Positions 24,213 through 33,798 are shown, counted from the stretch's first letter. The stretch is DNA of 64,000 nt from Candidatus Accumulibacter proximus (GCA_016709675.1 JADJMH010000002.1:1-64000), one strand, 5' to 3'. The notes: generated by a model from the letters alone, not told the origin. Numbers and translations: made by a program.

Positions 24213-26165
24213 ATGCGCAGCAAGATCGTTACCGCCGACGAAGCGATCGCCCTGATTCGGGATGGCGATACGCTGGCCAGTACCGGGTTCGTCCAGACCG
24301 GTTTCGCCGAGGCCCTGCTGTCGGCACTCGAGCGCCGCTTCCTCGCCACCGGCAGCCCAAGGAACCTGGCGTTGTTCGCCGCCGCCGGCCAGGGTGATGG
24401 CAAGACCCTGGGGCTCAATCACCTGGGCCACGAAGGTCTGCTGCGCCGGGTGGTGGCGGGCCACTGGGGTCGCATGCCGAAGGTCGCGCAACTGGCACTC
24501 GACAACCGCATCCAGGCCTATAACCTGCCGCAGGGAATCATCTGCCAGCTCTTCCGGGACCTGGCCTCGGGCAAACCCGGCTCCTTTTCCAAGGTCGGAC
24601 TCCACACTTTCGTCGATCCCCGCTACGGCGGCGGCCGGATCAACGCTGCCACTACCCGGGACATCGTCAATCTGGTCGAAGTTGATGGTGAGGAATGGCT
24701 GTTCTACAAGGTCGGCCAGGTCAACGTCGCGTTCGTGCGGGGTACCACGTCGGATACCTTCGGCAACATCACGATGGAGCGCGAAGCCCTCACCCTCAAC
24801 AACCTCGCCATGGCGATGGCGGCCAAGAACAGCAACGGCATCGTGATCGCCCAGGTCGAGCGCATCGCCGAGCGCAGCGGGCTGCCGCCGCGGCAGGTCA
24901 AGATCCCCGGGATTCTGGTCGATTGCGTGGTGGTGGCGGAACCCGTCCAGCACATGCAGACCCTGGCGACCCAGTACAGCGCCGCCTACGCCGGCGAGTT
25001 CCGGGTTCCCAGCCCGAGCCTGGTATCGAGGCCGCTGACCGGGCGCAAGATCATCGCCCGCCGTGCGGCCTTCGAATTGCCGCCCAACGGCATCATCAAC
25101 CTGGGGGTCGGGATGCCTGAAGGCGTCGCGGCGGTCGCCCAGGAGGAGCGGATCTCGCACCTGCTGACGCTGACCGTGGAATCCGGCCTGATCGGCGGGA
25201 TTCCCTCGAGCGGCGGCAACTTCGGGACCGGCGTCAACATGGATGCGGTGATCGACGAGAATCAGCAGTTCGATTTCTACGACGGGGGCGGTCTCGACAT
25301 GGCGTGTCTAGGCATGGCCGAGTGCGACGCCGCCGGCAACGTCGGCGTCAGCCGCTTCGGCGGCCGGCTGATGGGGGCCGGCGGCTTCATCAACATCAGC
25401 CAGAACGCCCGCCTGGTGGTCTTCGTCGGCACCTTCACCGGCAACGATCTCAAGGTCGAGGTGAGTGACGGCAAGCTGCGGATCATCGAGGAGGGCCGGC
25501 AGCGGAAGTTCGTCAAGCAGGTCGAGCAGATCACCTTCAATGGCCAGTACGCCTATGATCGCGGCAAGCCCGTCTATTACGTCACCGAGCGCTGCGTGTT
25601 CCGTCGGGTTCGCCGGGGTCTGGCGCTGATCGAGGTGGCGCCCGGCATCGAGGTCGACCGGGACATTCTGCCGTACATGGACTTCGAGCCGATCATCGGT
25701 GAATACGGCGAGATGGATGCGCGCATCTTCAATGCCAATCCGATGGGCCTGGAGGCTGAACTGCTCAATCTGTCGTTGCCGGAACGGGTCATCTATGATC
25801 CTGAGCGCAACATCCTGTTCCTCAATTTCGAGGGCATGCATGTCCGGGTGGTCGAGGACGTGAAGGCGATCTGGGACATCTGCGAGTTGCGCTGCCGGGC
25901 TGCCGGCAGGCGCGTCGGCGTGATCATCAATTACGACCGCTTCCGGATCAACCAGGACATGTACGACGCCTATGCCGAAATGGACCGCTACTTCCTGGCC
26001 AATTATTTCAGTCAGATCACCCGCTACGCCACCAGCGCGTTCCTGCGCGCCAAGCTGGGCGAGGCCTTCTCCGCGCGCAGCATCGCGCCGCATGTCTTCG
26101 AACGCCGCGAGGAGGCGCAGGCCTTCCTGGCCGGGCGCAGCGGCGAAGCCGGCCACCATGGCTGA
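24213..26165 (+). CDS. Acyl-CoA:carboxylate CoA-transferase (propionate type)
   Basis: The 650-residue enzyme belongs to family I CoA-transferases, which move CoA between short acyl-CoAs and acids such as acetate and propionate. Both halves are fused: the alpha-like part (VGLHTFVDPRYGGGRINA) and the beta-like part (NGIINLGVGMPEGVAAVA). The catalytic Glu lies in TVESGLIGGIPSSGGNFG, about residue 328. GGAGGAAGCACC precedes the ATG. The last 130 residues (from about 520) extend beyond the usual 520-residue Pct core and carry the motif ILFLNFEGMHVRVVEDVKAI, which looks like an extra alpha/beta domain. In PHA-storing bacteria such enzymes handle volatile fatty acids. Confidence 0.85.
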   Translation: MRSKIVTADEAIALIRDGDTLASTGFVQTGFAEALLSALERRFLATGSPRNLALFAAAGQGDGKTLGLNHLGHEGLLRRVVAGHWGRMPKVAQLALDNRIQAYNLPQGIICQLFRDLASGKPGSFSKVGLHTFVDPRYGGGRINAATTRDIVNLVEVDGEEWLFYKVGQVNVAFVRGTTSDTFGNITMEREALTLNNLAMAMAAKNSNGIVIAQVERIAERSGLPPRQVKIPGILVDCVVVAEPVQHMQTLATQYSAAYAGEFRVPSPSLVSRPLTGRKIIARRAAFELPPNGIINLGVGMPEGVAAVAQEERISHLLTLTVESGLIGGIPSSGGNFGTGVNMDAVIDENQQFDFYDGGGLDMACLGMAECDAAGNVGVSRFGGRLMGAGGFINISQNARLVVFVGTFTGNDLKVEVSDGKLRIIEEGRQRKFVKQVEQITFNGQYAYDRGKPVYYVTERCVFRRVRRGLALIEVAPGIEVDRDILPYMDFEPIIGEYGEMDARIFNANPMGLEAELLNLSLPERVIYDPERNILFLNFEGMHVRVVEDVKAIWDICELRCRAAGRRVGVIINYDRFRINQDMYDAYAEMDRYFLANYFSQITRYATSAFLRAKLGEAFSARSIAPHVFERREEAQAFLAGRSGEAGHHG

Positions 26166-26302
26166 CCTGGAGCGCCGCTACCCATTGCCCAGTGCGATAC
26201 CCTTCGCCACCATCTGATGCTCGCCACGGCGTGGCAGGAGAGCTGCTGGCGCCAGTTCGTGCGCAGACAGGGCAAGGGAGCCAGTCGGGCGTCGGCATCC
26301 TT

Positions 26303-27556
26303 TCACTCACCATTGCCATTCAACCACCGCAGCGCGACGCTCAGGCAGGTGTTCAGGGTGTGCCGGTCGAAGCCGCCGGGGAGGGCTGACAGCAGCCGGT
26401 CGCAGCCGGGCGCGTCGTCATTGTCGAAGCACTCGAGCAATGCCAAGAGGGTTCCCAGCACGCCACGGTGCTCCGAGAGAGCGAGTCGGACGTCGCGTTC
26501 GACGGCAATCTGCTCGAGGATTTCTGCGATCGGCAGGCCCAGCGCGACCGGCATCATCGACAGGATGCCGGTGATGAACGCCAGGTCGGCAAGTTTGCGA
26601 TGGTCTCCCGGTGGACCCCGCTCGATCAGCAGCTCCATCATGCGCCCACGCAGTGCGGCAACCTGCAGCAGCGGCGAGCGGGCCGGGTCGCCACCGTTGC
26701 GGCCGGGTGCCAGCAGCAGGAGCGATAACCAGCGCTGCAACTGGCGCCGTCCGAACAGGGTGATGGCATGGCGCAGGGAAGTCACTGGCTGTGCCAGGCG
26801 GCTGCCGCGGCAGCCGATCGAGTTGACCACCCGCAGCAGGTTGAGCGTCAGCGCCGGTTCATGCTTGAAGGCGTCCTCGATGACCGCGGTATCGACGTCG
26901 CGGCCGACGAGGTTGACCAGGCGAATCAGCGCTGCCTGCGGGGCCGAGAGACGGCGGCCGCTGACGATTTCGGCCTGGGCGAAGTAGCGACCCTGGAAAA
27001 GCTCGAAGCCGAGGCTGCGACAGTGGTCCATCTGCTCGTGGCTGTCAACGCCCTGCGCCAGAAGCTTGATCGGCAACTGGCGCAGCGAGCCGGCGAGATT
27101 CCGCAACTGCTCCGGGCCAGCGGCGTTGACGTCGATCTTGATCACTTCGACCATCGGCAACAGCGGCCGGCTGCGGTCGTCGATGCCCCGGTAATCGGTC
27201 AACACCAGCGAGTAGCCGCGCCCGCGAAGATCCTGGCAGCGCGTCAGCGTCACCCTGTCGGGTACACCGTCGAGGATCAGTTCGAATGCGACGCCGCCCG
27301 GGGGCAGCAAGGTGATGGCATCCTGTTGCAGAAAGTCGGCATCGATACCGATAAAGGCGCGGGTATTGCCCAGCGCGCTCTGCATGCCGAGTTCGGAATA
27401 GGCGGCACAGAGCGCGGCCGCGTCAGGGTTGTCGCTGCGCTCGTCGCCGATGTCGCTGCTGCGGCGCAAGGACAACTGGTAACCGGCAAGCGCCTGCTGC
27501 CGGTCAAGGATCGGCTGGCGGAAGAGAAAGGCGTACTTCAGGGATTGCTCGGTCAT
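26303..27556 (-). CDS. EAL-HDOD signalling protein (YuxH type)
   Basis: A 417-residue cytoplasmic protein with an N-terminal EAL-like domain (1-200) and a C-terminal HDOD domain (205-400; FKHEPALTLNLLRVVNS). The EAL motif is degenerate (FELILDG) and other metal ligands of c-di-GMP phosphodiesterases are missing, so catalysis is unlikely. YuxH-type proteins are regulatory and are often linked to motility or adhesion. It ends convergent to the CoA-transferase gene and follows the phosphomannomutase gene with a 45-bp gap. Confidence 0.85.
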   Translation of the reverse strand: MTEQSLKYAFLFRQPILDRQQALAGYQLSLRRSSDIGDERSDNPDAAALCAAYSELGMQSALGNTRAFIGIDADFLQQDAITLLPPGGVAFELILDGVPDRVTLTRCQDLRGRGYSLVLTDYRGIDDRSRPLLPMVEVIKIDVNAAGPEQLRNLAGSLRQLPIKLLAQGVDSHEQMDHCRSLGFELFQGRYFAQAEIVSGRRLSAPQAALIRLVNLVGRDVDTAVIEDAFKHEPALTLNLLRVVNSIGCRGSRLAQPVTSLRHAITLFGRRQLQRWLSLLLLAPGRNGGDPARSPLLQVAALRGRMMELLIERGPPGDHRKLADLAFITGILSMMPVALGLPIAEILEQIAVERDVRLALSEHRGVLGTLLALLECFDNDDAPGCDRLLSALPGGFDRHTLNTCLSVALRWLNGNGE

Positions 27557-27601
27557 CTTTGCTGGTCATGCCTTCCTGCGCTATCCCAAAGGTTTGGCGA
27601 A

Positions 27602-28981
27602 TCAGAATGGCAGCACCAGACCGGGGCGCGCCGAGGTGAGTACGCGGCGAAAATCCGCTTGAATTCTTTCGAGTGCGTCACTGTTGTCGGCCTCGAATCT
27701 TAACACTACCACCGGGGTGGTGTTCGACGGACGTGCCAGGCCAAAGCCGTCAGCGTATTCGACGCGCAAACCGTCGATGGTGATGATTTCGCGCGCGCCC
27801 ACGAAGTGCGCCTGACGCTGCAGTTGTTCGATCAGCGCGAAGGGCTCGCCTTCCTGCATGGCGATGTTCAGCTCGGGTGTCGAACTGCTGTCGGGCAGTG
27901 CTTTCAGCAGCACATTGGCGTCGGCCGCGCGCGCGAGCACCTCGAGCAGCCGTGCGCCGGCGTAAAGACCATCGTCAAAGCCGAACCAGCGTTCCGTGAA
28001 GAACACGTGGCCGCTCATTTCGCCAGCCAGCGGCGCACCGGTTTCCTTGAGCTTGGCCTTGACCAGCGCGTGGCCGGTCTTCCACATCAGCGGTTCGCCG
28101 CCGTGCTCGCGGATCCACGGCGCCAGCAGGCGGGTGCATTTGACGTCGTAGATGATCTGCTGGCCGGGGCAGCGGCTGAGGACGTCGGCGGCGAAGAGCA
28201 TCAACTGACGATCCGGGTAGATGATTTCGCCGTCGCGGGTGACGACGCCGAGGCGGTCGCCATCGCCATCGAAAGCAAGCCCGAGTTCGGCGTCGGTCGC
28301 GCGCAGGGCGCGGATCACGTCCTGCAGGTTTTCGGGTTTCGATGGGTCGGGATGGTGATTCGGGAAGCTGCCGTCGACTTCGCAGAACAGTTCGACCAGC
28401 TCGCAGCCCAGCGCGCGGAAGAGTTGCGGGGCGATGCCGCCGGCCACGCCGTTGCCACAGTCGATGACGATCTTCATCGGCCGCGCCAGCCGGACGTCGC
28501 CGGTGATCCGCGCCAGGTAGGCTGGCCGGATGTCGGCACTGCTGGCCTGGCCGGCGCCGTGGCTGAGCCGGCCGGCATCCACGCGCTGCCTGATCGCCTG
28601 GATCGTTTCGCCGGCCAGTGTCTCGCCGCCGATGACCATTTTCAGCCCGTTGTAGTCGGGCGGATTGTGACTGCCGGTGACGGCGACACAGCTCTGGCAG
28701 CCCAGTTCGTGCGCCGCGAAGTAGACCACCGGCGTTGGCACGCAGCCGACATCGACGGTGTCGATACCGGCCCGGCGGATACCTTCCATCAGTGCTGCCG
28801 AGAGTTCAGGTCCTGACAGGCGTCCATCGCGGCCAACCGCGATCGCGCTCTGGCCGCGCTCAGCCGCCAGCGAACCCAGGCCGTGGCCGATTTGACGGAC
28901 GATATCGGCGGTCAGCGTCGTGCCGACGATGCCGCGGATATCGTAGGCCTTGAAGATGGTGGCAGGCAGGGGAGCATTCAT
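27602..28981 (-). CDS. Phosphomannomutase/phosphoglucomutase
   Basis: A 459-residue enzyme interconverting hexose 1- and 6-phosphates for LPS and exopolysaccharide sugars. Seen: the start IFKAYDIRGIVG, the catalytic phosphoserine loop VTGSHNPPDYNGLK, the metal loop AFDGDGDRLGV and the sugar loop GEMSGHVFF. The ATG at 28981 (MNAPLPATIF) lies 1 bp after the stop of the upstream hydrolase gene. It is the last gene of a four-gene run with waaF, consistent with envelope sugar metabolism. The length is normal for the AlgC/ManB group. Confidence 0.92.
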   Translation of the reverse strand: MNAPLPATIFKAYDIRGIVGTTLTADIVRQIGHGLGSLAAERGQSAIAVGRDGRLSGPELSAALMEGIRRAGIDTVDVGCVPTPVVYFAAHELGCQSCVAVTGSHNPPDYNGLKMVIGGETLAGETIQAIRQRVDAGRLSHGAGQASSADIRPAYLARITGDVRLARPMKIVIDCGNGVAGGIAPQLFRALGCELVELFCEVDGSFPNHHPDPSKPENLQDVIRALRATDAELGLAFDGDGDRLGVVTRDGEIIYPDRQLMLFAADVLSRCPGQQIIYDVKCTRLLAPWIREHGGEPLMWKTGHALVKAKLKETGAPLAGEMSGHVFFTERWFGFDDGLYAGARLLEVLARAADANVLLKALPDSSSTPELNIAMQEGEPFALIEQLQRQAHFVGAREIITIDGLRVEYADGFGLARPSNTTPVVVLRFEADNSDALERIQADFRRVLTSARPGLVLPF

Positions 28982-28982
28982 G

Positions 28983-29954
28983 TCAGACCTCGTGCTGGAA
29001 GTAGTTGAAGATACGCTGCGGCAGCCAGTCGAGTCGCCCCGGTAACCTGCCGGTGACAAAGCCGACGTGTCCGCCCTGGCGCGGGAATTCGAGTTGTACG
29101 CTGGCGGCGACCTGGCTGGGGGTAGGCAGCGCCTGGGCCGGCAGGAAAGGATCGTTCTGGGCGTTGAGAATCAGCGTCGGCAAACGGATGCCAGTCAGCC
29201 AGGGCTTGCTCGATGCTCGCCGCCAGTAGTCGTCGGCGCCGTTGAAACCATGCAGCGGTGCCGTGACGACGTCGTCGAATTCATACAGGTTGCTGGCCGC
29301 AGTCATGCGGCGTTCGTCGAAGATGCCGGGGTGGCGGCACAGTTTTGCGGCGGCGTTGCGCTTGAGGGTGTGCAGGAAATGCCGGGTGTAGACGCGGTTG
29401 AAACCGCGCGCCAGATGGTGCCCGCAGGCGGTGAGGTCGAGCGGCGCACTGATCGCGGCGGCCGCCTGCAAGTAGTCGCTGGTACTTGCTTCTCGCTCTC
29501 CCAGCCACTTGAGCAGGGCGTTGCCGCCGAGCGAGACGCCGACTGCGTAGCGTGGCATTGTCGGAAAAAGGGCTTGCAGGCGGCGCAGGATCCAGTCGAT
29601 CTCGTCACTGTCGCCGGAATGGTAAGCACGCGGCAGGCGATTGCTCTCGCCCGAGCAGCCGCGGAAATTCACCACCACGCCAGACCAGCCGATGGCCGCA
29701 GCGGCGCCCATCAGGGTGATCGCGTAGTGGCTGCTCGAACTGCCTTCGAGCCCATGGAAAACGATCAGGAGGGGTCGTGACTCGCGGCGCTGCGGCGCTG
29801 GCGGCGCGTCGATCCAGTCGAGATCGATGAAGTCGCCATCCGGCGTTTCCCAGCGTTCGCGGTGGTAGGGCAGGGGATCGGGCTGGATCAGCAGCGGGTA
29901 GATGGTCTGGGCGTGCCCGCCGGGTAGCCAGCCGGGCGCGCGGTAGCTGGTCAA
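28983..29954 (-). CDS. YheT-type alpha/beta hydrolase
   Basis: The 323-residue protein is of the UPF0017/YheT hydrolase group. It has the opening YRAPGWLPGGHAQTIYP, the oxyanion region FHGLEGSSSSHYA, and the nucleophile elbow GVSLGGN with Ser. Its substrate is unknown; relatives are short-chain esterases. The start overlaps the preceding stop by 4 bp (ATGA), so it is in one operon with the NTF2-like gene and waaF. Confidence 0.88.
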   Translation of the reverse strand: MTSYRAPGWLPGGHAQTIYPLLIQPDPLPYHRERWETPDGDFIDLDWIDAPPAPQRRESRPLLIVFHGLEGSSSSHYAITLMGAAAAIGWSGVVVNFRGCSGESNRLPRAYHSGDSDEIDWILRRLQALFPTMPRYAVGVSLGGNALLKWLGEREASTSDYLQAAAAISAPLDLTACGHHLARGFNRVYTRHFLHTLKRNAAAKLCRHPGIFDERRMTAASNLYEFDDVVTAPLHGFNGADDYWRRASSKPWLTGIRLPTLILNAQNDPFLPAQALPTPSQVAASVQLEFPRQGGHVGFVTGRLPGRLDWLPQRIFNYFQHEV

Positions 29955-30394
29955 TGCAGCGTCCGTGGTCCGCTGCGCTCGCTGGCTTCGCTGCTGTCGG
30001 CGACGTCCCGATCGGCTGCAGTCGAGGAGTGATGTGCGAGCAGCCGCCAGCCGCTGGCGCCACGCTGGAAGACGTTGGTCGCCAGCATCGGGCCCTGCGG
30101 TTTGCGCTCCTCGCCGATGTACAGGGTCTCGACGACGTTGTGCACCGACAGCAGCATGCCGTTCCAGCGAACCCCGCGCGACAGGCGTACCATCAGGCGC
30201 GGGTTATTGGCAAAGATGCCGCGCCAACTGTTGCGGATCGCCTCGGCTCCGGTCAGGCGCTGGCCAGTGGGGTGAATGCAGACGATCTCTTCGTCATCCG
30301 CCCAGACACTCATCAGTGCCACCAGATCGGCACGCGCGATGGCCTCGTAGAAGGCCGTTTCGACATCCTCAGGGGTGGCAAAAACGACAATCAT
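29951..30394 (-). CDS. NTF2/SnoaL-like protein
   Basis: A 147-residue cystatin-like cone-fold protein (FYEAIARADLVALMSVWADD; VCIHPTGQRLTGAEAIRNSW). This family has many enzymes and ligand-binding members, and no catalytic residues can be assigned here. The C-terminal 20 residues look disordered. It overlaps both neighbours by 4 bp, between waaF and the YheT-like hydrolase. Confidence 0.8.
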   Translation of the reverse strand: MIVVFATPEDVETAFYEAIARADLVALMSVWADDEEIVCIHPTGQRLTGAEAIRNSWRGIFANNPRLMVRLSRGVRWNGMLLSVHNVVETLYIGEERKPQGPMLATNVFQRGASGWRLLAHHSSTAADRDVADSSEASERSGPRTLH

Positions 30395-31407
30395 GCAAGG
30401 GCCCTGGTCAGGCAGGCGTCACGCACGCGCTGCGGGTCGAGTTTGTTGAGGCAGTCGAGATGGCCCAGCGGACATTCGCGCTTGAAGCAGGGGCTGCAGT
30501 CAAGCTCAAGACTGAGGATCCTTGCCTTCTCCGAGAGCGGCGGCGTGAAGCCGGGGGACGACGAGCCATACAGCGCGATCAGCGGTCGTCCGAGGGCGGC
30601 GGCGACGTGCATCAGGCCGGAATCATTGCAGACGACAAACGACGCTGCCGCCAGTAGATCGATGGCCTCGGTCAGCGAGGTGGCACCGCAGAGGTTGAGC
30701 GGCAGGTTCGCCGGCTGTGCCTGGTCGACGATGTGTTCACCGATGGCCCGGTCTTTCGCTGAGCCGAGCAGCCACACCGCGTAGCCGGCTTTGGCCAGCG
30801 AATCGGCCAGGGCTGCGAAATGCCTTGTCGGCCAGCGCTTGGCCGGGCCGAATTCCGCGCCGGGACAGAAAACGGCCAGCTTCTCGGGGAGAGCAACGCC
30901 GAGAGCTGACAGCGTGTTGGTGCGTTGCTCGCTGCTGGATCTCAGCCGTGGCTGGGGGATTGGCCTGACGAGTGGCGCCCCTGGCGCCTCGGCGAGTTGC
31001 GCGAAGCGTTCGGCCATCTGTGGCAGCAGCGCCTTGTTCAGCGTGTGCCGGCGGTTGATCAGGCCGTAGCGGCTTTCGCCGACGAAGCCGATGCGCTCGG
31101 GAATGTCGGCAAAAAACGGGATCAGTGCCGACTTGAGCGAGTTGGGCAGCACGTAGGCACGCTGATAGCCGCGCTGTGCCAACTGCCGGGCCACACGCTG
31201 ACGTGCCTTCAGTGACAGCTCGCCATGGGCGAAAGGACTATCGACGACCTGCGCAATCTCCGGCATGCGCTCGATGACCGGCGCCACCCAGCGGGGTGCG
31301 AGAGCATCGAGTTGCAGGCCCGGGATCCGTTCGTGCAGCCGGATGAAGAGTGCTTGCGCCAATACCGTGTCGCCGATCCAGGATGGGGCGACGATGAGAG
31401 CCTTCAT
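30391..31407 (-). CDS. waaF: LPS heptosyltransferase II
   Basis: The 338-residue glycosyltransferase family 9 enzyme adds the second heptose to the LPS inner core at the cytoplasmic face. Seen: the N-terminal MKALIVAPSWIGDTVLAQAL, the donor-site motif CPGAEFGPAKRWP, and the C-terminal NDSGLMHVAAALGRP followed by ALYGSSSPGFTPPLS. It is the first gene of the run waaF, NTF2-like, YheT-like, phosphomannomutase, whose junctions overlap by 4 bp or lie 1 bp apart. Length is typical. Confidence 0.92.
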   Translation of the reverse strand: MKALIVAPSWIGDTVLAQALFIRLHERIPGLQLDALAPRWVAPVIERMPEIAQVVDSPFAHGELSLKARQRVARQLAQRGYQRAYVLPNSLKSALIPFFADIPERIGFVGESRYGLINRRHTLNKALLPQMAERFAQLAEAPGAPLVRPIPQPRLRSSSEQRTNTLSALGVALPEKLAVFCPGAEFGPAKRWPTRHFAALADSLAKAGYAVWLLGSAKDRAIGEHIVDQAQPANLPLNLCGATSLTEAIDLLAAASFVVCNDSGLMHVAAALGRPLIALYGSSSPGFTPPLSEKARILSLELDCSPCFKRECPLGHLDCLNKLDPQRVRDACLTRALA

Positions 31408-31445
31408 GAGTGGCTGTTCAGCCGGCTACCCGCGTCGGGTGACGG

Positions 31446-31643
31446 TCAGTGGTGCCCCTTCGGCAGTTCACCCTTGAAGACGTAGTGGGCGCTGCAGTAG
31501 GGACAGACGACTTCTCCGCTGTGCGTCACGTCGAGAAAGACGCGCGGATGCCTTGCCCACAGCGGTGCATCCTTGGTCGGGCAGTGCAGCGGCAAGTCGT
31601 CAGCGGTGACCTCGATGGGTTTCTGCGGGGTGGTCTGGGACAT
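31446..31643 (-). CDS. CHCC zinc-finger protein
   Basis: A 65-residue protein with the zf-CHCC pattern, LHCPTKDAPLWARHPRVFLD followed by CPYCSAHYVF. The same fold occurs in the NDUFS6 subunit of complex I; the role of the free bacterial form is unknown. It lies between ilvE and waaF on the same strand. Confidence 0.85.
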   Translation of the reverse strand: MSQTTPQKPIEVTADDLPLHCPTKDAPLWARHPRVFLDVTHSGEVVCPYCSAHYVFKGELPKGHH

Positions 31644-31669
31644 GATTGTGGCAACCTTGCAGGCTGGAA

Positions 31670-32590
31670 TTAGACGTAGGCGAGCCAGTCTTCATGCGCT
31701 GGCACGCGGCCGTTGACGCAGTCGAAGAACAGACTCTGGATTCTGGTCGTGATCGGGCCGCGGTGGCCGGGACCGATCTGGCGATTGTCGAGTTCGCGGA
31801 TCGGCGTCACTTCAGCCGCCGTGCCGGTAAAGAAGGCCTCGTCGGCGCAATATACTTCGTCGCGCGTGATGCGTTTTTCGATCACCGGGATGCCCAGCTC
31901 GTCAGCCAGTTGCAGCACCGAGGCGCGGGTAATGCCCTCGAGGCAGGAGGTCAGATCCGGCGTGTACAGCTTGCCCTTCTTGACGATGAAGACGTTCTCG
32001 CCGGCACCTTCGGCAACGTAGCCGTCAACGTCGAGCAGCAGCGCCTCGTCGTAGCCATCGTGCGCCACCTCCTGGTGGGCGAGGATCGAGTTGGTGTAGG
32101 TGCCGACCGACTTCGAGCGGCACATATTGATGTTCACGTGATGCCGCGTGAAGGACGAAGTCTTGACACGGATACCTTTTTCCATCCCCTCGGCGCCGAG
32201 GTAGGCGCCCCACGGCCAGGCGGCCACCGCAACGTGCGTGCTCACCGCCGTGGCTGCGATCCCCATGGCCTCGGAGCCGTAGAAAGCGATCGGCCGGATG
32301 TAGCACGATTCGAGCTGGTTGGCGCGCACCACTTCCTTCTGCGCTTCGAGCAGGGTTTCCTTGTCGTAAGGCATCTTCATCTGGAAGATGTAGGCCGAGT
32401 TGAACAGGCGGTCGGTGTGTTCGTCGAGACGGAAAATGGCGGTGCCCTTTTCGGCCTTGTAGGCGCGGATGCCCTCGAAAACGCCCATGCCGTAGTGCAG
32501 GGTGTGCGTCAGCACGTGGGTGGTGGCCTGGCGCCATGGCACCAGCTTCCCGTCATACCAGATGAAGCCGTCGCGATCCGCCATGGACAT
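31670..32590 (-). CDS. ilvE: Branched-chain amino-acid aminotransferase
   Basis: A 306-residue class IV PLP aminotransferase that makes or breaks Leu, Ile and Val. Seen: the N-terminal WYDGKLVPWRQATTHVLTHT, GMGVFEGIRAY, the Lys-containing region (MCRSKSVGTYTNSILAHQEV) and the PLP phosphate-binding end FFTGTAAEVTPI. The ATG at 32590 follows GGGAG by 8 bp; a second ATG 6 bp on is possible. It is divergent from the Nudix gene, with about 100 bp between. Confidence 0.92.
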   Translation of the reverse strand: MSMADRDGFIWYDGKLVPWRQATTHVLTHTLHYGMGVFEGIRAYKAEKGTAIFRLDEHTDRLFNSAYIFQMKMPYDKETLLEAQKEVVRANQLESCYIRPIAFYGSEAMGIAATAVSTHVAVAAWPWGAYLGAEGMEKGIRVKTSSFTRHHVNINMCRSKSVGTYTNSILAHQEVAHDGYDEALLLDVDGYVAEGAGENVFIVKKGKLYTPDLTSCLEGITRASVLQLADELGIPVIEKRITRDEVYCADEAFFTGTAAEVTPIRELDNRQIGPGHRGPITTRIQSLFFDCVNGRVPAHEDWLAYV

Positions 32591-32695
32591 GGCCTGCTCT
32601 CCCTTCGCCGGAAATCCTGAAGGGGAAATTCTAGCCGATTTCGCCCCCCGGTTGGCGGTAAAATGGCGCTTGGTCCTCAATTCAAGGCTTCTGCA

Positions 32696-33151
32696 ATGGT
32701 CTGGAAACCCAATGTGACGGTCGCTTCGGTGCTCGAACGGGAGGGTCGCTTCCTGCTGGTCGAGGAGGAAACCGAGTACGGTATCTGCTATAACCAGCCG
32801 GCTGGCCACCTGGAGTGCGGCGAGTCGCTGATCGACGCCGTGATCCGCGAAACACTCGAAGAGACAGCCTATCGCCTGAATCCGCAGTACCTGGTCGGGA
32901 TCTACAACTACCGCAACGAGGCGAGGGATGTGACCTATCTACGTTTCGCCTTCGGTGGCGAAATCAGCGCGCATGATCCCGGCCGGCCGCTCGACGAGGG
33001 CATCCTGGCGGCGCACTGGCTGACACTCGATGAAGTCCGGGCGCTGCAGGCGCAGCACCGCAGTCCACTGGTCCTGCGCTGCATCGAGGACTGGCTGGCA
33101 GGCAGGCGCTACCCGCTGGAACTGCTGCACCACGAGACATGCGCTGGCTGA
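32696..33151 (+). CDS. Nudix hydrolase (NudJ-like)
   Basis: A 151-residue Nudix enzyme with the box GHLECGESLIDAVIRETLEE. The short sequence and its place just before mnmA match the E. coli nudJ-mnmA arrangement; NudJ hydrolyses thiamine pyrophosphate and nucleoside di/triphosphates. Overlaps the next gene by 13 bp. Confidence 0.88.
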   Translation: MVWKPNVTVASVLEREGRFLLVEEETEYGICYNQPAGHLECGESLIDAVIRETLEETAYRLNPQYLVGIYNYRNEARDVTYLRFAFGGEISAHDPGRPLDEGILAAHWLTLDEVRALQAQHRSPLVLRCIEDWLAGRRYPLELLHHETCAG

Positions 33152-33798
33152 CGCTTTGTTTTTTCCTCTCTGCCGCGACGGCTGCCATCGCCGAAACCGC
33201 CGCGACGGTGACGGTGTGTTACGACTATGGTTGCCTGGTCGAGGAGGAGGTCAACTACGCCGCTGCACAGTTGGCCGAGGTACGGGCCCTGCTGGGCGCT
33301 GCCGGCAGTGCCGCCGAAGAACGCGACCGCCTGTCGCAGGCGGTCGGCTGGCTGCTCGGCTGGGCAGGCCAGCAGACACCGATTGTGGCTGACCGCGGCG
33401 GCAACGTTGCCGATTCTGGCGTCTATGGGCGGATGGACTGCATCGACCACGCGACCACAACGACGCGCCTGTTGCGGCTGCTCGAGAATCGGGGCTGGCT
33501 GCAGTTCCACCGGGTCCTGGAGCCGGTGCGACGCATCCGCTATCTGGTGGCGGTCCACTTCTCGGCACAGATCGAGGAGTTTGCACCGGCAGCCAACGAA
33601 CCGCAACGGATCGCGGCAGAGCCGGATAACGCCGGCGAGCCGGCGCGTTTTGTGGTGGACAGCTGGTTTCGTGACAACGGTCAGCCGGCGGTGGTCCTGC
33701 CGCTGGCAAACTGGCTCGATGGCGAAGGTGAGGAAGAGACCGAAAGGGTGGCCGTGGTCGCCAGGCGGCCTGACGATGGCCAGCCAATCGAACGTTAG
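33139..33798 (+). CDS. Secreted protein of unknown function between nudJ-like and mnmA
   Basis: The 219-residue protein has a clear signal peptide (MRWLTLCFFLSAATAAIA) and should be periplasmic. I do not recognise a named family. The mature part has a conserved-looking DCIDHATTTTRLLRLL segment and Cys in VCYDYGCLVEEE, where two cysteines could form a disulfide. Cys/His/Asp in CIDHAT could be catalytic, but this is speculation. It overlaps the Nudix gene by 13 bp and lies 12 bp before mnmA, so it is cotranscribed with a tRNA-modification gene. Confidence 0.8.
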   Translation: MRWLTLCFFLSAATAAIAETAATVTVCYDYGCLVEEEVNYAAAQLAEVRALLGAAGSAAEERDRLSQAVGWLLGWAGQQTPIVADRGGNVADSGVYGRMDCIDHATTTTRLLRLLENRGWLQFHRVLEPVRRIRYLVAVHFSAQIEEFAPAANEPQRIAAEPDNAGEPARFVVDSWFRDNGQPAVVLPLANWLDGEGEEETERVAVVARRPDDGQPIER

